NCBI RefSeq assembly: GCF_030053115.1 | Contig: NZ_CP125619.1 | Span: 3,297,501-3,361,500, forward strand | Length of the DNA: 64,000 nt | Direction: 5' to 3' | DNA from: Pseudomonas svalbardensis | GTDB lineage: Bacteria; Pseudomonadota; Gammaproteobacteria; Pseudomonadales; Pseudomonadaceae | In this document: one piece after another, positions 17,977 through 26,598 of the stretch | Layout: the number at the start of each line of letters is the position of its first letter | Numbering within the stretch: the stretch's first letter is position 1 | Translations under genes and position numbers: made by a program | Notes under the pieces: model-generated | Databases searched by the model: none | What the model saw: the letters and a program-made list of their open reading frames with translations, nothing else | What the model was told of the DNA's origin: nothing

Positions 17977-17998
17977 CCGAATCGACGTTGTACCCGTC

Positions 17999-18027
17999 AA
18001 GCGGCCGGTGTTTTTACCGGCCGCTTC
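17999..18027 (+). other. strong intercistronic hairpin
   Basis: AAGCGGCCGGT and ACCGGCCGCTT form an eleven-base-pair perfect stem with a T-rich loop. No T-run follows on either strand, so it is better read as an RNA processing or stabilising structure, or a partial terminator, between the synthetase gene and the downstream DUF485 gene. Confidence 0.6.
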
Positions 18028-18107
18028 GGGCTCGTGCAGGTCGGATTCGGCACTGCCCTGCCCTTGAATACCACAAGCACCGATAACAACAACAAGGTGG
18101 AGCCACC

Positions 18108-18434
18108 ATGATCGACATCCATTCAACCGATACCCAACGCTGTGAACGCATTCGGTCCAATCCGAAATTCCTTCAATTGGTGAGCAGCCGTTCGCGTCTG
18201 GCCTGGTCGCTGAGTGCTGCGGTGCTGGGCACTTACTACGCGTTCATGCTGGTGGTGGCGTTTGCCCCGCAGTGGCTGCATGCGCCGCTCGCCGAGCATC
18301 GGATGTTGACCCTGGGCATGCCGGTTGGCGCGGCGATCATCATTTTTTCCTGGCTACTGACCGGTTGGTACGTCTACAGCGCCAACACGCGTTTCGATGC
18401 ACTGGGCGCCGCCATTCTCGAGGAGAGCAAGTAA
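18108..18434 (+). CDS. DUF485 membrane protein, partner of ActP-type symporter
   Basis: 108 residues with two membrane spans ([20 protein letters not shown] and [20 protein letters not shown]) and the family motif around [22 protein letters not shown]485 proteins (YjcH-like) are nearly always encoded immediately upstream of an acetate/short-chain-acid sodium symporter. That holds here: the stop TAA shares its last A with the ATG of the symporter gene. GTGGAG sits a few bases before the start at 18108. It is probably an accessory subunit or stabiliser, a role known only by association. Confidence 0.92.
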   Translation: MIDIHSTDTQRCERIRSNPKFLQLVSSRSRLAWSLSAAVLGTYYAFMLVVAFAPQWLHAPLAEHRMLTLGMPVGAAIIIFSWLLTGWYVYSANTRFDALGAAILEESK

Positions 18435-20104
18435 TGAACCTGCTCCGTAAACTTCTCCTCGCCGCTGCCGGGCTGTTGCCGGCCTCCGTTGTGCTGGCTG
18501 CGCCCGCGCTGGGTGCGGTGGAAAAACAACCGCTCAACCTGCATGCGATCGGCATGTTCTTCGTCTTCGTGCTGGGCACGCTGGCCATCACCTGGTGGGC
18601 CGCGCGGCAAACCAAATCCACGTCTGACTTCTACACCGCGGGCGGTGGCATCACAGGGTTCCAGAACGGTCTGGCGATTGCCGGCGACTACATGTCCGCC
18701 GCCACGCTGCTGGGGCTGTCCAGTCTGGTGTTCGCCAAGGGCTACGATGGCTTCATCTATACCATCGGGTTCTTCGTCGGCTGGCCGATCATCACTTTCC
18801 TGATGGCCGAGCGTCTGCGCAACCTGGGGCGCTATACCTTTGCCGACATCGTGTCCTATCGACTGGACCAGAACAAAGTGCGGATCTTCGCCGCCTTCGG
18901 TTCGCTGACGGTGGTGTGCTGCTACCTGATCGTGCAGATGGTCGGTGCCGGTCAGTTGATCAAACTGCTATTCGGTCTCGACTACCCGGTAGCCGTGGTG
19001 ATCGTCGGTGCACTGATGCTGGTGTATGTGATTTTCGGCGGCATGATCGCCACCACCTGGGTGCAAATCATCAAGGCTGTGTTGTTGCTTGCCGGCGGCA
19101 CGACCCTGGCGTTGATGGCGATGTCGCAATTCGGGTTCAGCTACGAAACCCTGGCCACCAAAGCCGTCGAAGCCCATGCCAGCGGCTGGAACATCATGGG
19201 CCCCGGCTCAATGCTCGCCGACCCGATCAACACCGCTTCGATGTCGCTGGGCCTGGTGTTCGGGATTGCCGGCCTGCCGCACATTCTGATGCGTTTCTTC
19301 ACCGTGCCTAACGCCAAGGAAGCGCGTAAGTCGGTGTTCTACGCGACGGGCTTCATCGGTTTCTTCTTCCTTGTTGTCTGCACCCTGGGCTTTGCTGCGA
19401 TGGTGATCATCGGCACCGACCCGCAGTACTACGTTAATGGTGAAGTCGGCGGCGCCTTGATTGGCGGCGGCAACATGGTCGCCATGCACCTGGCCAAAGC
19501 GGTCGGTGGCAACCTGTTTTTTGGTTTCCTCTCGGCCGTGGCCTTCGCCACCATTCTGGCGGTGGTCTCCGGGCTGGCCCTGGCCGGTGCCTCGGCGATA
19601 TCCCACGATCTCTACGCCACGGTGTTCAAGAAGGGCAAAGCCAGTCAGAAACAGGAAATGCGCGTGACCCGCATGGCCACCGTGGGCCTTGGCATCATCG
19701 CGATTCTGCTGGGCATTCTGTTCGAGAAGATGAACGTCGCGTTCCTGGTGGGCCTGACCTTCGGCATCGCTGCATCGACCAACTTCCCGGTGCTGATCAT
19801 GGCCATGTACTGGAAAGGCTTGACCACCAAAGGCGCGATCATCGGGGGTTTTGCCGGCCTGATCTGTGCGCTGGTGCTGGTGATCCTCTCGCCTGCCGTC
19901 TGGGTCACCGTGCTCGGCCATGCTCACGCGATCTTCCCGTACGACCACCCGGCGCTGTTCTCCATGCCGCTGGCGTTCTTTGTGATCGTCGTGGTGTCAA
20001 AACTCGACCGCAGCGTGCGGGCCGACAAGGAGCGTGACGCTTACGCCGACCAGTTCGTTCGCGCCCAGACCGGCCTCGGTGCCGCCAGCGCTTCTGCTCA
20101 TTGA
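18434..20104 (+). CDS. sodium:solute symporter of the ActP (SLC5) family
   Basis: About 556 residues, roughly 13 membrane spans after an N-terminal signal-like segment ([20 protein letters not shown]). Seen: family motifs [51 protein letters not shown], and [20 protein letters not shown]. These match the acetate permease ActP subgroup of sodium:solute symporters. The start at 18434 overlaps the DUF485 stop; an in-frame extension upstream belongs to the DUF485 region in another frame. Substrates in the family are acetate, propionate and pyruvate-like acids, and the neighbouring synthetase suggests the imported acid is activated at once. Confidence 0.93.
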   Translation: MNLLRKLLLAAAGLLPASVVLAAPALGAVEKQPLNLHAIGMFFVFVLGTLAITWWAARQTKSTSDFYTAGGGITGFQNGLAIAGDYMSAATLLGLSSLVFAKGYDGFIYTIGFFVGWPIITFLMAERLRNLGRYTFADIVSYRLDQNKVRIFAAFGSLTVVCCYLIVQMVGAGQLIKLLFGLDYPVAVVIVGALMLVYVIFGGMIATTWVQIIKAVLLLAGGTTLALMAMSQFGFSYETLATKAVEAHASGWNIMGPGSMLADPINTASMSLGLVFGIAGLPHILMRFFTVPNAKEARKSVFYATGFIGFFFLVVCTLGFAAMVIIGTDPQYYVNGEVGGALIGGGNMVAMHLAKAVGGNLFFGFLSAVAFATILAVVSGLALAGASAISHDLYATVFKKGKASQKQEMRVTRMATVGLGIIAILLGILFEKMNVAFLVGLTFGIAASTNFPVLIMAMYWKGLTTKGAIIGGFAGLICALVLVILSPAVWVTVLGHAHAIFPYDHPALFSMPLAFFVIVVVSKLDRSVRADKERDAYADQFVRAQTGLGAASASAH

Positions 20105-20168
20105 TTGAAAGGGCACGGCCTGCTCCAGCGGCGCCGTGCCCATCGCACAACCTTTTGAGGTTCACGTT

Positions 20169-21941
20169 ATGCCCGAATTCAACGCCCCGCTGCGCGACAT
20201 GCGCTTTGTGCTGCATGAAGTGTTCGACGCCCCGGCCCTGTGGGCGCGCCTGCCAGCTCTGGCCGACAGTGTCGATGCCGCCACCGCTGACGCCATTCTT
20301 GAGGAGGCGGCCAAAGTCACCTCTCACCTGATTGCGCCATTGAATCGCAGCGGCGACGAGGAAGGCGCCCAGTGGGTCGATGGCCAGGTCAGCACGCCAA
20401 TCGGTTTCAAACAGGCTTATGCCACCTACATCGAAGGCGGCTGGGTGGGTCTTTCCGGTAACGCCGATTTCGGCGGCATGGGCATGCCGAAGATGCTCGC
20501 CGTGCAGTTCGAAGAAATGCTCTACGGCGCCAACTCAAGCTTTGCACTCTATTCAGCGTTGAGTTCCGGTGCCTGCCTGGCACTGGATGCCCACGCCAGC
20601 GACACCCTGAAAAACCTCTACCTGCCGCCGATGTACGAAGGCCGCTGGGCCGGTTCCATGTGCCTGACCGAAGCCCACGCCGGCACCGATCTAGGGATCA
20701 TCCGCACCCGCGCCGAACCACAGGTCGACGGCAGCTTCAGCATCACCGGCAGCAAGATTTTCATCACCGGTGGCGATCAGGACCTGACCGAAAACATTGT
20801 CCATCTGGTGCTGGCCAAACTGCCGGACGCACCGGCGGGGCCGAAAGGCATCTCGCTGTTCGTCGTGCCCAAAGTACTGGTCAATGCCGACGGTTCCATC
20901 GGCGATGCCAACGCCGTGAGTTGCGGTTCCATCGAACACAAGATGGGCATCAAAGCCTCGGCCACCTGCGTGATGAACTTCGACGGCGCCAGCGGTTGGT
21001 TGGTCGGCGAAGCCAACAAAGGCTTGGCAGCGATGTTCACCATGATGAACTACGAGCGCTTGTCCATCGGCATTCAGGGCATTGGCTGCGCCGAAGCGTC
21101 CTATCAGAGCGCCGTCGCTTATGCCCGCGAACGTGTGCAGAGCCGCGCGCCGAGCGGTGCCATCGCCCCGGACAAAGTGGCCGACCCGATCATCGTCCAC
21201 CCCGATGTGCGCCGCATGCTGCTGAGCATGAAAGCCATGACTGAAGGTGGCCGCGCGTTTGCCAGTTACGTCGGGCAGCAACTGGACCTGGCGAAGTTTT
21301 CCGATGACGCCAAGGAACGCGACAGCGCGCAAACCCTGGTCGCGCTGCTCACGCCGGTAGCCAAGGCGTTTTTCACCGACACCGGCCTCGAAAGCTGCAT
21401 CAACGGCCAGCAAGTGTTTGGTGGCCATGGCTACATCCGCGAGTGGGGCCAGGAACAATTGGTCCGTGACGTGCGCATCGCGCAGATCTACGAAGGCACC
21501 AACGGCATTCAGGCTCTGGACCTGCTCGGACGCAAAGTGCTCGCCGACAAGGGCTTCGCGCTGCGCCAGTTCACCGCTGAGATCCGTCATTTCGCCCATC
21601 AGCCTGACGCGCCCTACTCCGCTCAACTGTTCGATGCCGTGCAGCGTCTGGAAGACCTGAGCGACTGGCTGCAGGATCAAGCCGCGACCAATCGCAACGA
21701 AGTCGGCGCCGCGTCGGTGGAGTATTTGCACTTGTTCGGTTACGTCGCCTACGCCTGGCTTTGGGCGCGCATGGCACAGGTTGCCAAGCAAAAGCTGCAC
21801 GAAGACGAAGGGTTTTATGGCGCGAAAATCGCCACCGCCGACTTCTATATCCACCGCCTGCTGCCGCGCATTTTGAGTCTGGAGCAATCCATCCGCGCGG
21901 GCAGTGCCTCCTTGTTTGGCCTGAGCGCCGAACAGTTCTAA
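20169..21941 (+). CDS. large acyl-CoA dehydrogenase (DmdC/AcdB-like, about 590 residues)
   Basis: FAD enzyme that introduces the alpha-beta double bond in an acyl-CoA. Seen: the N-terminal MPEFNAPLRDMRFVLHEVFD typical of the 590-600-residue subgroup, MCLTEAHAGTDLGIIRTRAE, FITGGDQDLTENIVHLVLA, KMGIKASATCVMNFDGA, NYERLSIGIQGIGCAEASYQ, QVFGGHGYIREWGQEQLVRD with IAQIYEGTNGIQALDL (catalytic Glu region), then a C-terminal dimerisation extension. TTTTGAGG lies nine bases before the start at 20169. The subgroup includes 3-methylmercaptopropionyl-CoA dehydrogenase and short/medium-chain enzymes. Its position after the synthetase and symporter supports joint degradation of one acid class. Confidence 0.93.
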   Translation: MPEFNAPLRDMRFVLHEVFDAPALWARLPALADSVDAATADAILEEAAKVTSHLIAPLNRSGDEEGAQWVDGQVSTPIGFKQAYATYIEGGWVGLSGNADFGGMGMPKMLAVQFEEMLYGANSSFALYSALSSGACLALDAHASDTLKNLYLPPMYEGRWAGSMCLTEAHAGTDLGIIRTRAEPQVDGSFSITGSKIFITGGDQDLTENIVHLVLAKLPDAPAGPKGISLFVVPKVLVNADGSIGDANAVSCGSIEHKMGIKASATCVMNFDGASGWLVGEANKGLAAMFTMMNYERLSIGIQGIGCAEASYQSAVAYARERVQSRAPSGAIAPDKVADPIIVHPDVRRMLLSMKAMTEGGRAFASYVGQQLDLAKFSDDAKERDSAQTLVALLTPVAKAFFTDTGLESCINGQQVFGGHGYIREWGQEQLVRDVRIAQIYEGTNGIQALDLLGRKVLADKGFALRQFTAEIRHFAHQPDAPYSAQLFDAVQRLEDLSDWLQDQAATNRNEVGAASVEYLHLFGYVAYAWLWARMAQVAKQKLHEDEGFYGAKIATADFYIHRLLPRILSLEQSIRAGSASLFGLSAEQF

Positions 21942-22002
21942 CGATTGAACCGCACGCGGCGCCACGCTCCTATCTTTTGGCGTTCGCGTTTTTTATCGAT
22001 AA

Positions 22003-22025
22003 GCCCTCGCCCATCTGGCGAGGGC
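22003..22025 (+). other. hairpin between acyl-CoA dehydrogenase and porin genes
   Basis: GCCCTCGCC and GGCGAGGGC pair around a five-base loop, in the 130-base gap before the porin start. There is no T-run. It could adjust relative expression of the porin within the operon; that is inference. Confidence 0.45.
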
Positions 22026-22068
22026 CGCGGGACCTGTCTTTCCATAATAAAAACAAAGGGGCTTCACC

Positions 22069-23337
22069 ATGGACCGCAACACCCGCACCCTCGCTACCCG
22101 ACTGTTGCTGGCCGGCGGCGTCATCAGCCTCTCGGCCCCCGCCGCCGCTGACTTCGTCAAAGACAGCAAGGCCAGCCTTGAGCTGCGCAACTTCTATTTC
22201 AACCGTGACTATCGCCAGGACAACGCCGCCCAATCCAAACAAGAGGAATGGGCCCAGGGTTTCCTGCTGCGCTATGAATCGGGATTCACCGACGGTTGGA
22301 TCGGTGTCGGTTTCGATGCCATCGGACTGGTCGGCGTCAAGCTCGATTCCAGCCCGGATCGCGCAGGCTCCGGCCTGCTCAAACGCCACCGCGACACGAG
22401 CAAAGGTGCGCAGGACGAGTACGGCGAACTGGGCCTGACCGCCAAAGTACGTGCCTCAAAAAGCACGCTGAAACTCGGCACGCTGTTGCCGAAACTGCCC
22501 ACGTTACTGGCCAACGATTCACGGCTGTTGCCACAAACCTTCAAGGGCGGTCAGTTGACGTCGCTGGAGCTCGAAGGCCTGACCGTGGATGCCGGGCGAC
22601 TGACGCAGGTCAATCAGCGCGACTCCTCGGACTACGAGGACATGGGCATCACCCGAACCGGTGCCAAGGGCATCATCACGCGTCATGTCGACACCGACAG
22701 CTTCGATTTCGCCAGCCTGAACTACAAATGGACCAGCAACCTCGCCACCGGCTATAGCTATGGTCACCTCGACAACTTCTACAGCCAGCACTTGGTGAAC
22801 CTGACCTACGTGCTGCCCGTCACGACGGGCCAGTCGCTGAAGACGGATCTGCGCTTCGCCCGCTCCACAGACGACGGCGGCAGTAATGTCGATAACAATG
22901 CCATTGGCGCGATGTTCACCTACAACCTCGGCGGGCATGCGTTGGGCCTGGGTTATCAAGGCATGAGCGGCGACACCGGCTACGCCTACGTCAACGGCAC
23001 CGATGCCTTCCTGGTGAACTTCGTGCAGATCGGCGACTTCGCCAGCAAGGACGAAAAGTCCTGGCAGGCGCGCTACGACTACAACTTTGCGGCCATCGGC
23101 ATTCCGGGCCTGACCTTCATGACCCGCTACCTCACCGGCGACAACATCGATCTGGGCGGCAACCGCCCGGAAGGCAAGGAATGGGAACGTGATACCGACA
23201 TCGGCTATGTCGTGCAGAGCGGGCCGTTGAAGAATGTCGGGGTGAAGTGGCGCAATGCGACGGTGCGCTCGACCAACTTCGGCAGCGATCTGGATGAAAA
23301 CCGCCTGATCGTCAGCTACACCCTGCCGATCTGGTAA
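22069..23337 (+). CDS. OprD-family outer-membrane porin
   Basis: 422 residues, substrate-specific 18-strand channel of the outer membrane. Seen: signal peptide to about residue 26 (LLLAGGVISLSAPAAADFV), mature N-terminus SKASLELRNFYFNRDYRQ, the family segment GVGFDAIGLVGVKLDSS, GKLGTLLP-like strand LKLGTLLPKLPTLLANDSRL, and a C-terminal strand ending LIVSYTLPIW with aromatic terminal residue. The arrangement matches OprD/OpdB-type porins for small carboxylates or amino acids. AAAGGGG lies about six bases before the start. Placement at the end of the symporter/synthetase operon suggests it admits the same acid across the outer membrane. Confidence 0.93.
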   Translation: MDRNTRTLATRLLLAGGVISLSAPAAADFVKDSKASLELRNFYFNRDYRQDNAAQSKQEEWAQGFLLRYESGFTDGWIGVGFDAIGLVGVKLDSSPDRAGSGLLKRHRDTSKGAQDEYGELGLTAKVRASKSTLKLGTLLPKLPTLLANDSRLLPQTFKGGQLTSLELEGLTVDAGRLTQVNQRDSSDYEDMGITRTGAKGIITRHVDTDSFDFASLNYKWTSNLATGYSYGHLDNFYSQHLVNLTYVLPVTTGQSLKTDLRFARSTDDGGSNVDNNAIGAMFTYNLGGHALGLGYQGMSGDTGYAYVNGTDAFLVNFVQIGDFASKDEKSWQARYDYNFAAIGIPGLTFMTRYLTGDNIDLGGNRPEGKEWERDTDIGYVVQSGPLKNVGVKWRNATVRSTNFGSDLDENRLIVSYTLPIW

Positions 23338-23345
23338 GCACCGCA

Positions 23346-23404
23346 ATGATCGTTCCCATGCTCTGCGTGAGAACGATCGGTACGTTAAGCGTGGGAACGA
23401 TCAT
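23346..23404. repeat. short inverted repeat after the porin gene
   Basis: ATGATCGTTCCCATGCTCTG and GCGTGGGAACGATCAT form inverted arms; the GTTCCCACGC/GCGTGGGAAC core is a common dispersed Pseudomonas repeat. It probably ends or stabilises the porin transcript. Confidence 0.65.
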
Positions 23405-23466
23405 CCGCGACAGTGGCCATAGTAGGATAAGATGCCTGCAAACCAGGCCCGCCGCGAGACGCCCGC

Positions 23467-23973
23467 ATGACAGATACCACTCCCCGCCTGATCAAGAAGT
23501 ACCCCAATCGCCGACTGTATGACACCCACACCAGCAGTCATTTGACGCTGGCGGACATACGCCAGTTGGTGGTCGACAAAATTGCCTTTCAGGTGGTCGA
23601 TGCCAAGAGTGGCGAGGATCTGACGCGCAGCATCCTGCTGCAAGTGATTCTGGAAGCCGAAAGCGGCGGTGAGCCCATCTTCACCACCGAAATGCTGATG
23701 GGGATTATCCAGTTCTACGGCCCATATCAGGGCGTACTCGGCAGTTACCTGGACAAGAGCATCCAGACTGTGATCGACGTCCAGTCCCAGACTGGCGCGC
23801 AGTCGTCCGAGGCCTGGAGCGACTTCATGCATCAACAGGCCCCGGTGATGCAGGACCTGATGCGCCAGTATGTCGACCAGTCGAAGGCGTTGTATCTCAA
23901 TACCCAGAACCTGTTTGGCATGTTCGGCGGCAAGCCAGACGCTGATGGTGGAAAGAAAAAAGACGGTGAATGA
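23467..23973 (+). CDS. phaR: polyhydroxyalkanoate synthesis repressor PhaR
   Basis: 168 residues. Seen: the DNA-binding N-terminal domain with RLIKKYPNRRLYDTHTSSHL and LADIRQLVVDKIAFQVVDAK, then SGEDLTRSILLQVILEAESG and a second PHB-accumulation regulatory segment (QFYGPYQGVLGSYLDKSIQT), ending in a lysine-rich tail. Known: PhaR binds PHB granules and DNA; when polymer forms it leaves DNA and releases phasin transcription. It belongs with the phasin gene at 29539-30108 and phbBAC at 34.3-38.1 kb, although the nor operon intervenes. It is usually found with short-chain (PHB) systems, not the medium-chain pha locus of Pseudomonas. Confidence 0.95.
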   Translation: MTDTTPRLIKKYPNRRLYDTHTSSHLTLADIRQLVVDKIAFQVVDAKSGEDLTRSILLQVILEAESGGEPIFTTEMLMGIIQFYGPYQGVLGSYLDKSIQTVIDVQSQTGAQSSEAWSDFMHQQAPVMQDLMRQYVDQSKALYLNTQNLFGMFGGKPDADGGKKKDGE

Positions 23974-24230
23974 AGTCCACCCGAGTCATTGACAGTCGCG
24001 CGACGTCTACTAGGCTCACAGTCATCCTGCCTCCCCCACTGAACCACGGCACCTGAACGCAAGGCTTGGTGAAGTCGTCAATCTTTAGCGCCTGTTCGCA
24101 GCTGTTCGAATGCAGTCCTCAAGCAATCGTCAGTGCAACGGGCTAACGCTCTTTCGCGCGCATCAACACTGAATGCGTAACGCGAATGACCAGGCACTTT
24201 CCACCTGCACTTTCAGATTGGGAGGCAGTC

Positions 24231-24341
24231 GTGCACAAAGTCTTGAAGCTCGTCAGCTATGCAGTGCTCGTGCTGATGGCCAGCGCGGTCGTCTATGCCG
24301 GCGTGATCGGCATCACCTATTGGACCGGTATCGGCGTATAG
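24231..24341 (+). CDS. 36-residue single-span membrane peptide upstream of norC
   Basis: GTG start with GGGAGGCAG nine bases upstream; stop TAG just before the GGGAG ribosome site of norC. The product begins MHKVLKLVSYAVLVLMASAV and continues VYAGVIGITYWTGIGV: one membrane helix with a positive N-terminal end. It has the length and makeup of small oxidase/reductase accessory subunits, but I do not recognise the family. Tight spacing (ten bases) to norC suggests cotranscription and possibly a role in assembly or stability of the NorCB complex. Confidence 0.6.
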   Translation: MHKVLKLVSYAVLVLMASAVVYAGVIGITYWTGIGV

Positions 24342-24351
24342 GGAGTTCGCA

Positions 24352-25212
24352 ATGAACAAACGCCAGACTCGCTCATTCGCGCTGATATCGACGGCGATCG
24401 CCGCTGTGGTGTTTCTGGGCATGACGGTTGATAGTCACCGGCAGTTCCCCACACTGACCAATGCCCAGCAAATCACGCCGCAGGTGACTCGCGGCAAGGA
24501 TGTCTGGCATCAATACAATTGCATCAATTGCCACACCCTGTTCGGCGAGGGTGCTTATTACGCCCCGGACCTGACCAAAATCACCCAGCTGCGCGGCGCC
24601 CCGTATCTCACTGCGTTCCTCAAAGACCCTTCAAAGTTTTATGACGAGAAACGCCATCGCCGACTGATGCCGAACCTGAAACTCGGCGACGAGGAAATCG
24701 CCGATTTGATCGCCTTCCTCGACTGGGTGAGCAAGGTCGACAATCAAGGCTGGCCGCCGCGCCCTATTCTGGTAACCGGTGCGTCGATCCCCGGCATGGA
24801 CCTCACCGTGGCGCAGCAGAATGCCACCGGCGGCGACCAACCACCCCCCGCCGCCCGCCCGGTGTCCGGCAAGGAAGACCCGATCGCCCTGGGCGAGGCG
24901 CTGTTTCGAACAACCGCCACCCCGGTGTGCAGCGCTTGCCACTCGATTGCGCCGGGCGTCAACCTCGCCGGGCCATCACTGGCCGGGTTGGCCAGTCGGG
25001 CCAAGCAGGTCATCGCCTCGCCTGACTACAAGGGCAAGGCCAAGGACGCCGAAGGCTTCATCCGCGAATCCATCGTCACGCCGAGTGTCTACCTGCATCC
25101 GGGCGACATGTTTTCCGCCAACGGTATGTCCTTCATGCCGGACACCTTCGTCAAATCGCTAACGCCCGAACAGATCGATCAACTGGTCGCCTATCTGGCG
25201 TCGTTCCAGTAA
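24352..25212 (+). CDS. norC: nitric oxide reductase cytochrome c subunit, di-heme variant
   Basis: 286 residues, about twice the usual NorC. Seen: an N-terminal membrane anchor (residues 9-27), a first cytochrome c domain with CINCH at 57-61 and axial Met at about 106 (RLMPNLKL), matching canonical NorC; then a Pro/Gly-rich linker (about 155-175) and a second cytochrome c domain with CSACH at 193-197 and candidate Met at about 262 (FMPDTF). The first domain passes electrons to NorB in standard cNOR; the second is an extra heme module that may take electrons from a donor directly. GGGAG precedes the start. First large gene of the norCBQD operon. No clear TTGAT-N4-ATCAA (ANR/DNR) box was found upstream. 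Confidence 0.93.
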   Translation: MNKRQTRSFALISTAIAAVVFLGMTVDSHRQFPTLTNAQQITPQVTRGKDVWHQYNCINCHTLFGEGAYYAPDLTKITQLRGAPYLTAFLKDPSKFYDEKRHRRLMPNLKLGDEEIADLIAFLDWVSKVDNQGWPPRPILVTGASIPGMDLTVAQQNATGGDQPPPAARPVSGKEDPIALGEALFRTTATPVCSACHSIAPGVNLAGPSLAGLASRAKQVIASPDYKGKAKDAEGFIRESIVTPSVYLHPGDMFSANGMSFMPDTFVKSLTPEQIDQLVAYLASFQ

Positions 25213-25227
25213 CCGCAGGGGATGACC

Positions 25228-26598
25228 ATGCGCTACAGATCTCAATCCGTCGCCTACTGGTATTTCGCCGTTGCCATGGTGTTGTTTGGCCTGCAACTGG
25301 TCTTCGGCCTGCTCTCAGCGGCCAAATACCTCGGGCCGGATCCGCTGCTGAACCTCTTGCCATTCGATATCACCAAGTCCATTCACACCAATCTGTTGAT
25401 CGTCTGGGTGCTCACCGGGTTCATGGGCGCGACCTACTGGATGGTACCGGACGAGTCCCGTGGCGAGCTGCACAGCACCAAACTGGCCTACATTCAGCTC
25501 GGGTTGTGGACGGCCATGGGTGTCACCGCCGTTCTTGGCTACCTGTTCGGATATGGCACCGGGAACAAGCTGCTCGAACAGCCGCTGCCCCACAAGATCG
25601 TGATCGTGATTTGCATGCTGATGTTCCTCTATAACATCGGCATGACGATCAAGAAGGCCGGGCGTTTCACCGCCACCGAGGGCGTCCTGCTGCTAGGCCT
25701 GGCCAGCGCCGCCGTGCTCTTTCTGCCAGCGCTGCTGCACTATGAAAATTACGTGGTATCGATCTATTACCGCTGGTGGACCATCCACCTGTGGGTCGAA
25801 GGTGTTTGGGAGATGATCCAGGGCGGCTTTCTTGCCTATCTGCTGATCCGGCTGTCCGGTGCTGATCGCGAGGTGATGGAGAAGTGGCTGTACGTCATCG
25901 TCGGACTGGTGTTCATTGCCGGCATTCTGGGCACGGCACACCATTATTACTGGATCGGCGTTCCTCATTACTGGCTGCCACTGGGCGGTTTTTTCAGTGC
26001 ACTTGAGCCGATGGCGCTGATCGGCATGGCGATCTATGCCTACAACGCGATGCGCCGCTCCGGCCTCTCTCACCCCAACAAACTGGCCTTGCACTGGACC
26101 TTGGGCAGCGCGGTGTTCACCATGTTCGGCGCCGGTCTGCTGGGGTTGGCTCACACCTTCCCCGACGTCAACAAGTGGACCCATGGCACCCTGATTACCG
26201 CCATGCATGGCCATGCGGCCTTCTATGGCGCCTATGCCATGATTGTCCTGGCGATGATCACCTATGCGCTGCCCGGCATGACCCGTCGTCCGGTGGAGGA
26301 AAGCAGTATCGGTTACTGGGCGTTCTGGCTGCAGTTGGGGGGAATGTTCGGCATGACCCTGTCATTTGCCACGGCGGGCATTGGTCAGGTGTACCTGGAG
26401 CGTATTCTCGGCCTGGGCTACCTGGACGTGCAGCTGAAAATTCAGGTGCACTTCCTGATGCTGGTAGCGACGGCGTCGATGTTCAGCCTGGGTGCCGGAT
26501 TGTTCATCTTCGAATTTTTCCGCCATGCGCCGGACTTCAATGTCGATGAAGCCGATCCGGTCCTGGCCACACCTCAAGCCTCAGGCGCGGCGCTGTGA
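25228..26598 (+). CDS. norB: nitric oxide reductase large subunit NorB
   Basis: Catalytic heme b/b3-FeB subunit reducing two NO to N2O in the inner membrane; about 456 residues and 12 spans. Seen: SIHTNLLIVWVL with the low-spin heme ligand, HLWVEGVWEMIQGG carrying the FeB histidine and the conserved glutamates of cNOR, GTAHHYYWIGVPHYW with the FeB histidine pair, and MHGHAAFYGAYA with the two histidines for heme b3 and b. AGGGG lies seven bases before the ATG at 25228; the ATG two codons earlier overlaps that site and is less likely. No quinol-NOR N-terminal extension, so it is the cytochrome-c-dependent type, consistent with the adjacent NorC. Confidence 0.96.
   Translation: MRYRSQSVAYWYFAVAMVLFGLQLVFGLLSAAKYLGPDPLLNLLPFDITKSIHTNLLIVWVLTGFMGATYWMVPDESRGELHSTKLAYIQLGLWTAMGVTAVLGYLFGYGTGNKLLEQPLPHKIVIVICMLMFLYNIGMTIKKAGRFTATEGVLLLGLASAAVLFLPALLHYENYVVSIYYRWWTIHLWVEGVWEMIQGGFLAYLLIRLSGADREVMEKWLYVIVGLVFIAGILGTAHHYYWIGVPHYWLPLGGFFSALEPMALIGMAIYAYNAMRRSGLSHPNKLALHWTLGSAVFTMFGAGLLGLAHTFPDVNKWTHGTLITAMHGHAAFYGAYAMIVLAMITYALPGMTRRPVEESSIGYWAFWLQLGGMFGMTLSFATAGIGQVYLERILGLGYLDVQLKIQVHFLMLVATASMFSLGAGLFIFEFFRHAPDFNVDEADPVLATPQASGAAL

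Noticed and set aside
24062..24230. ANR/DNR (FNR-type) box upstream of the nor operon
   Set aside because: No TTGAT-N4-ATCAA or close variant was found; partial TTGGT and GTCAA pieces have wrong spacing. Control is left open.
24218..24234. Sigma-54 promoter (GG-N10-GC) at the nor small ORF
   Set aside because: The GG/GC spacing fits, but it overlaps the ribosome site and start codon of the small ORF, so it is likely chance.
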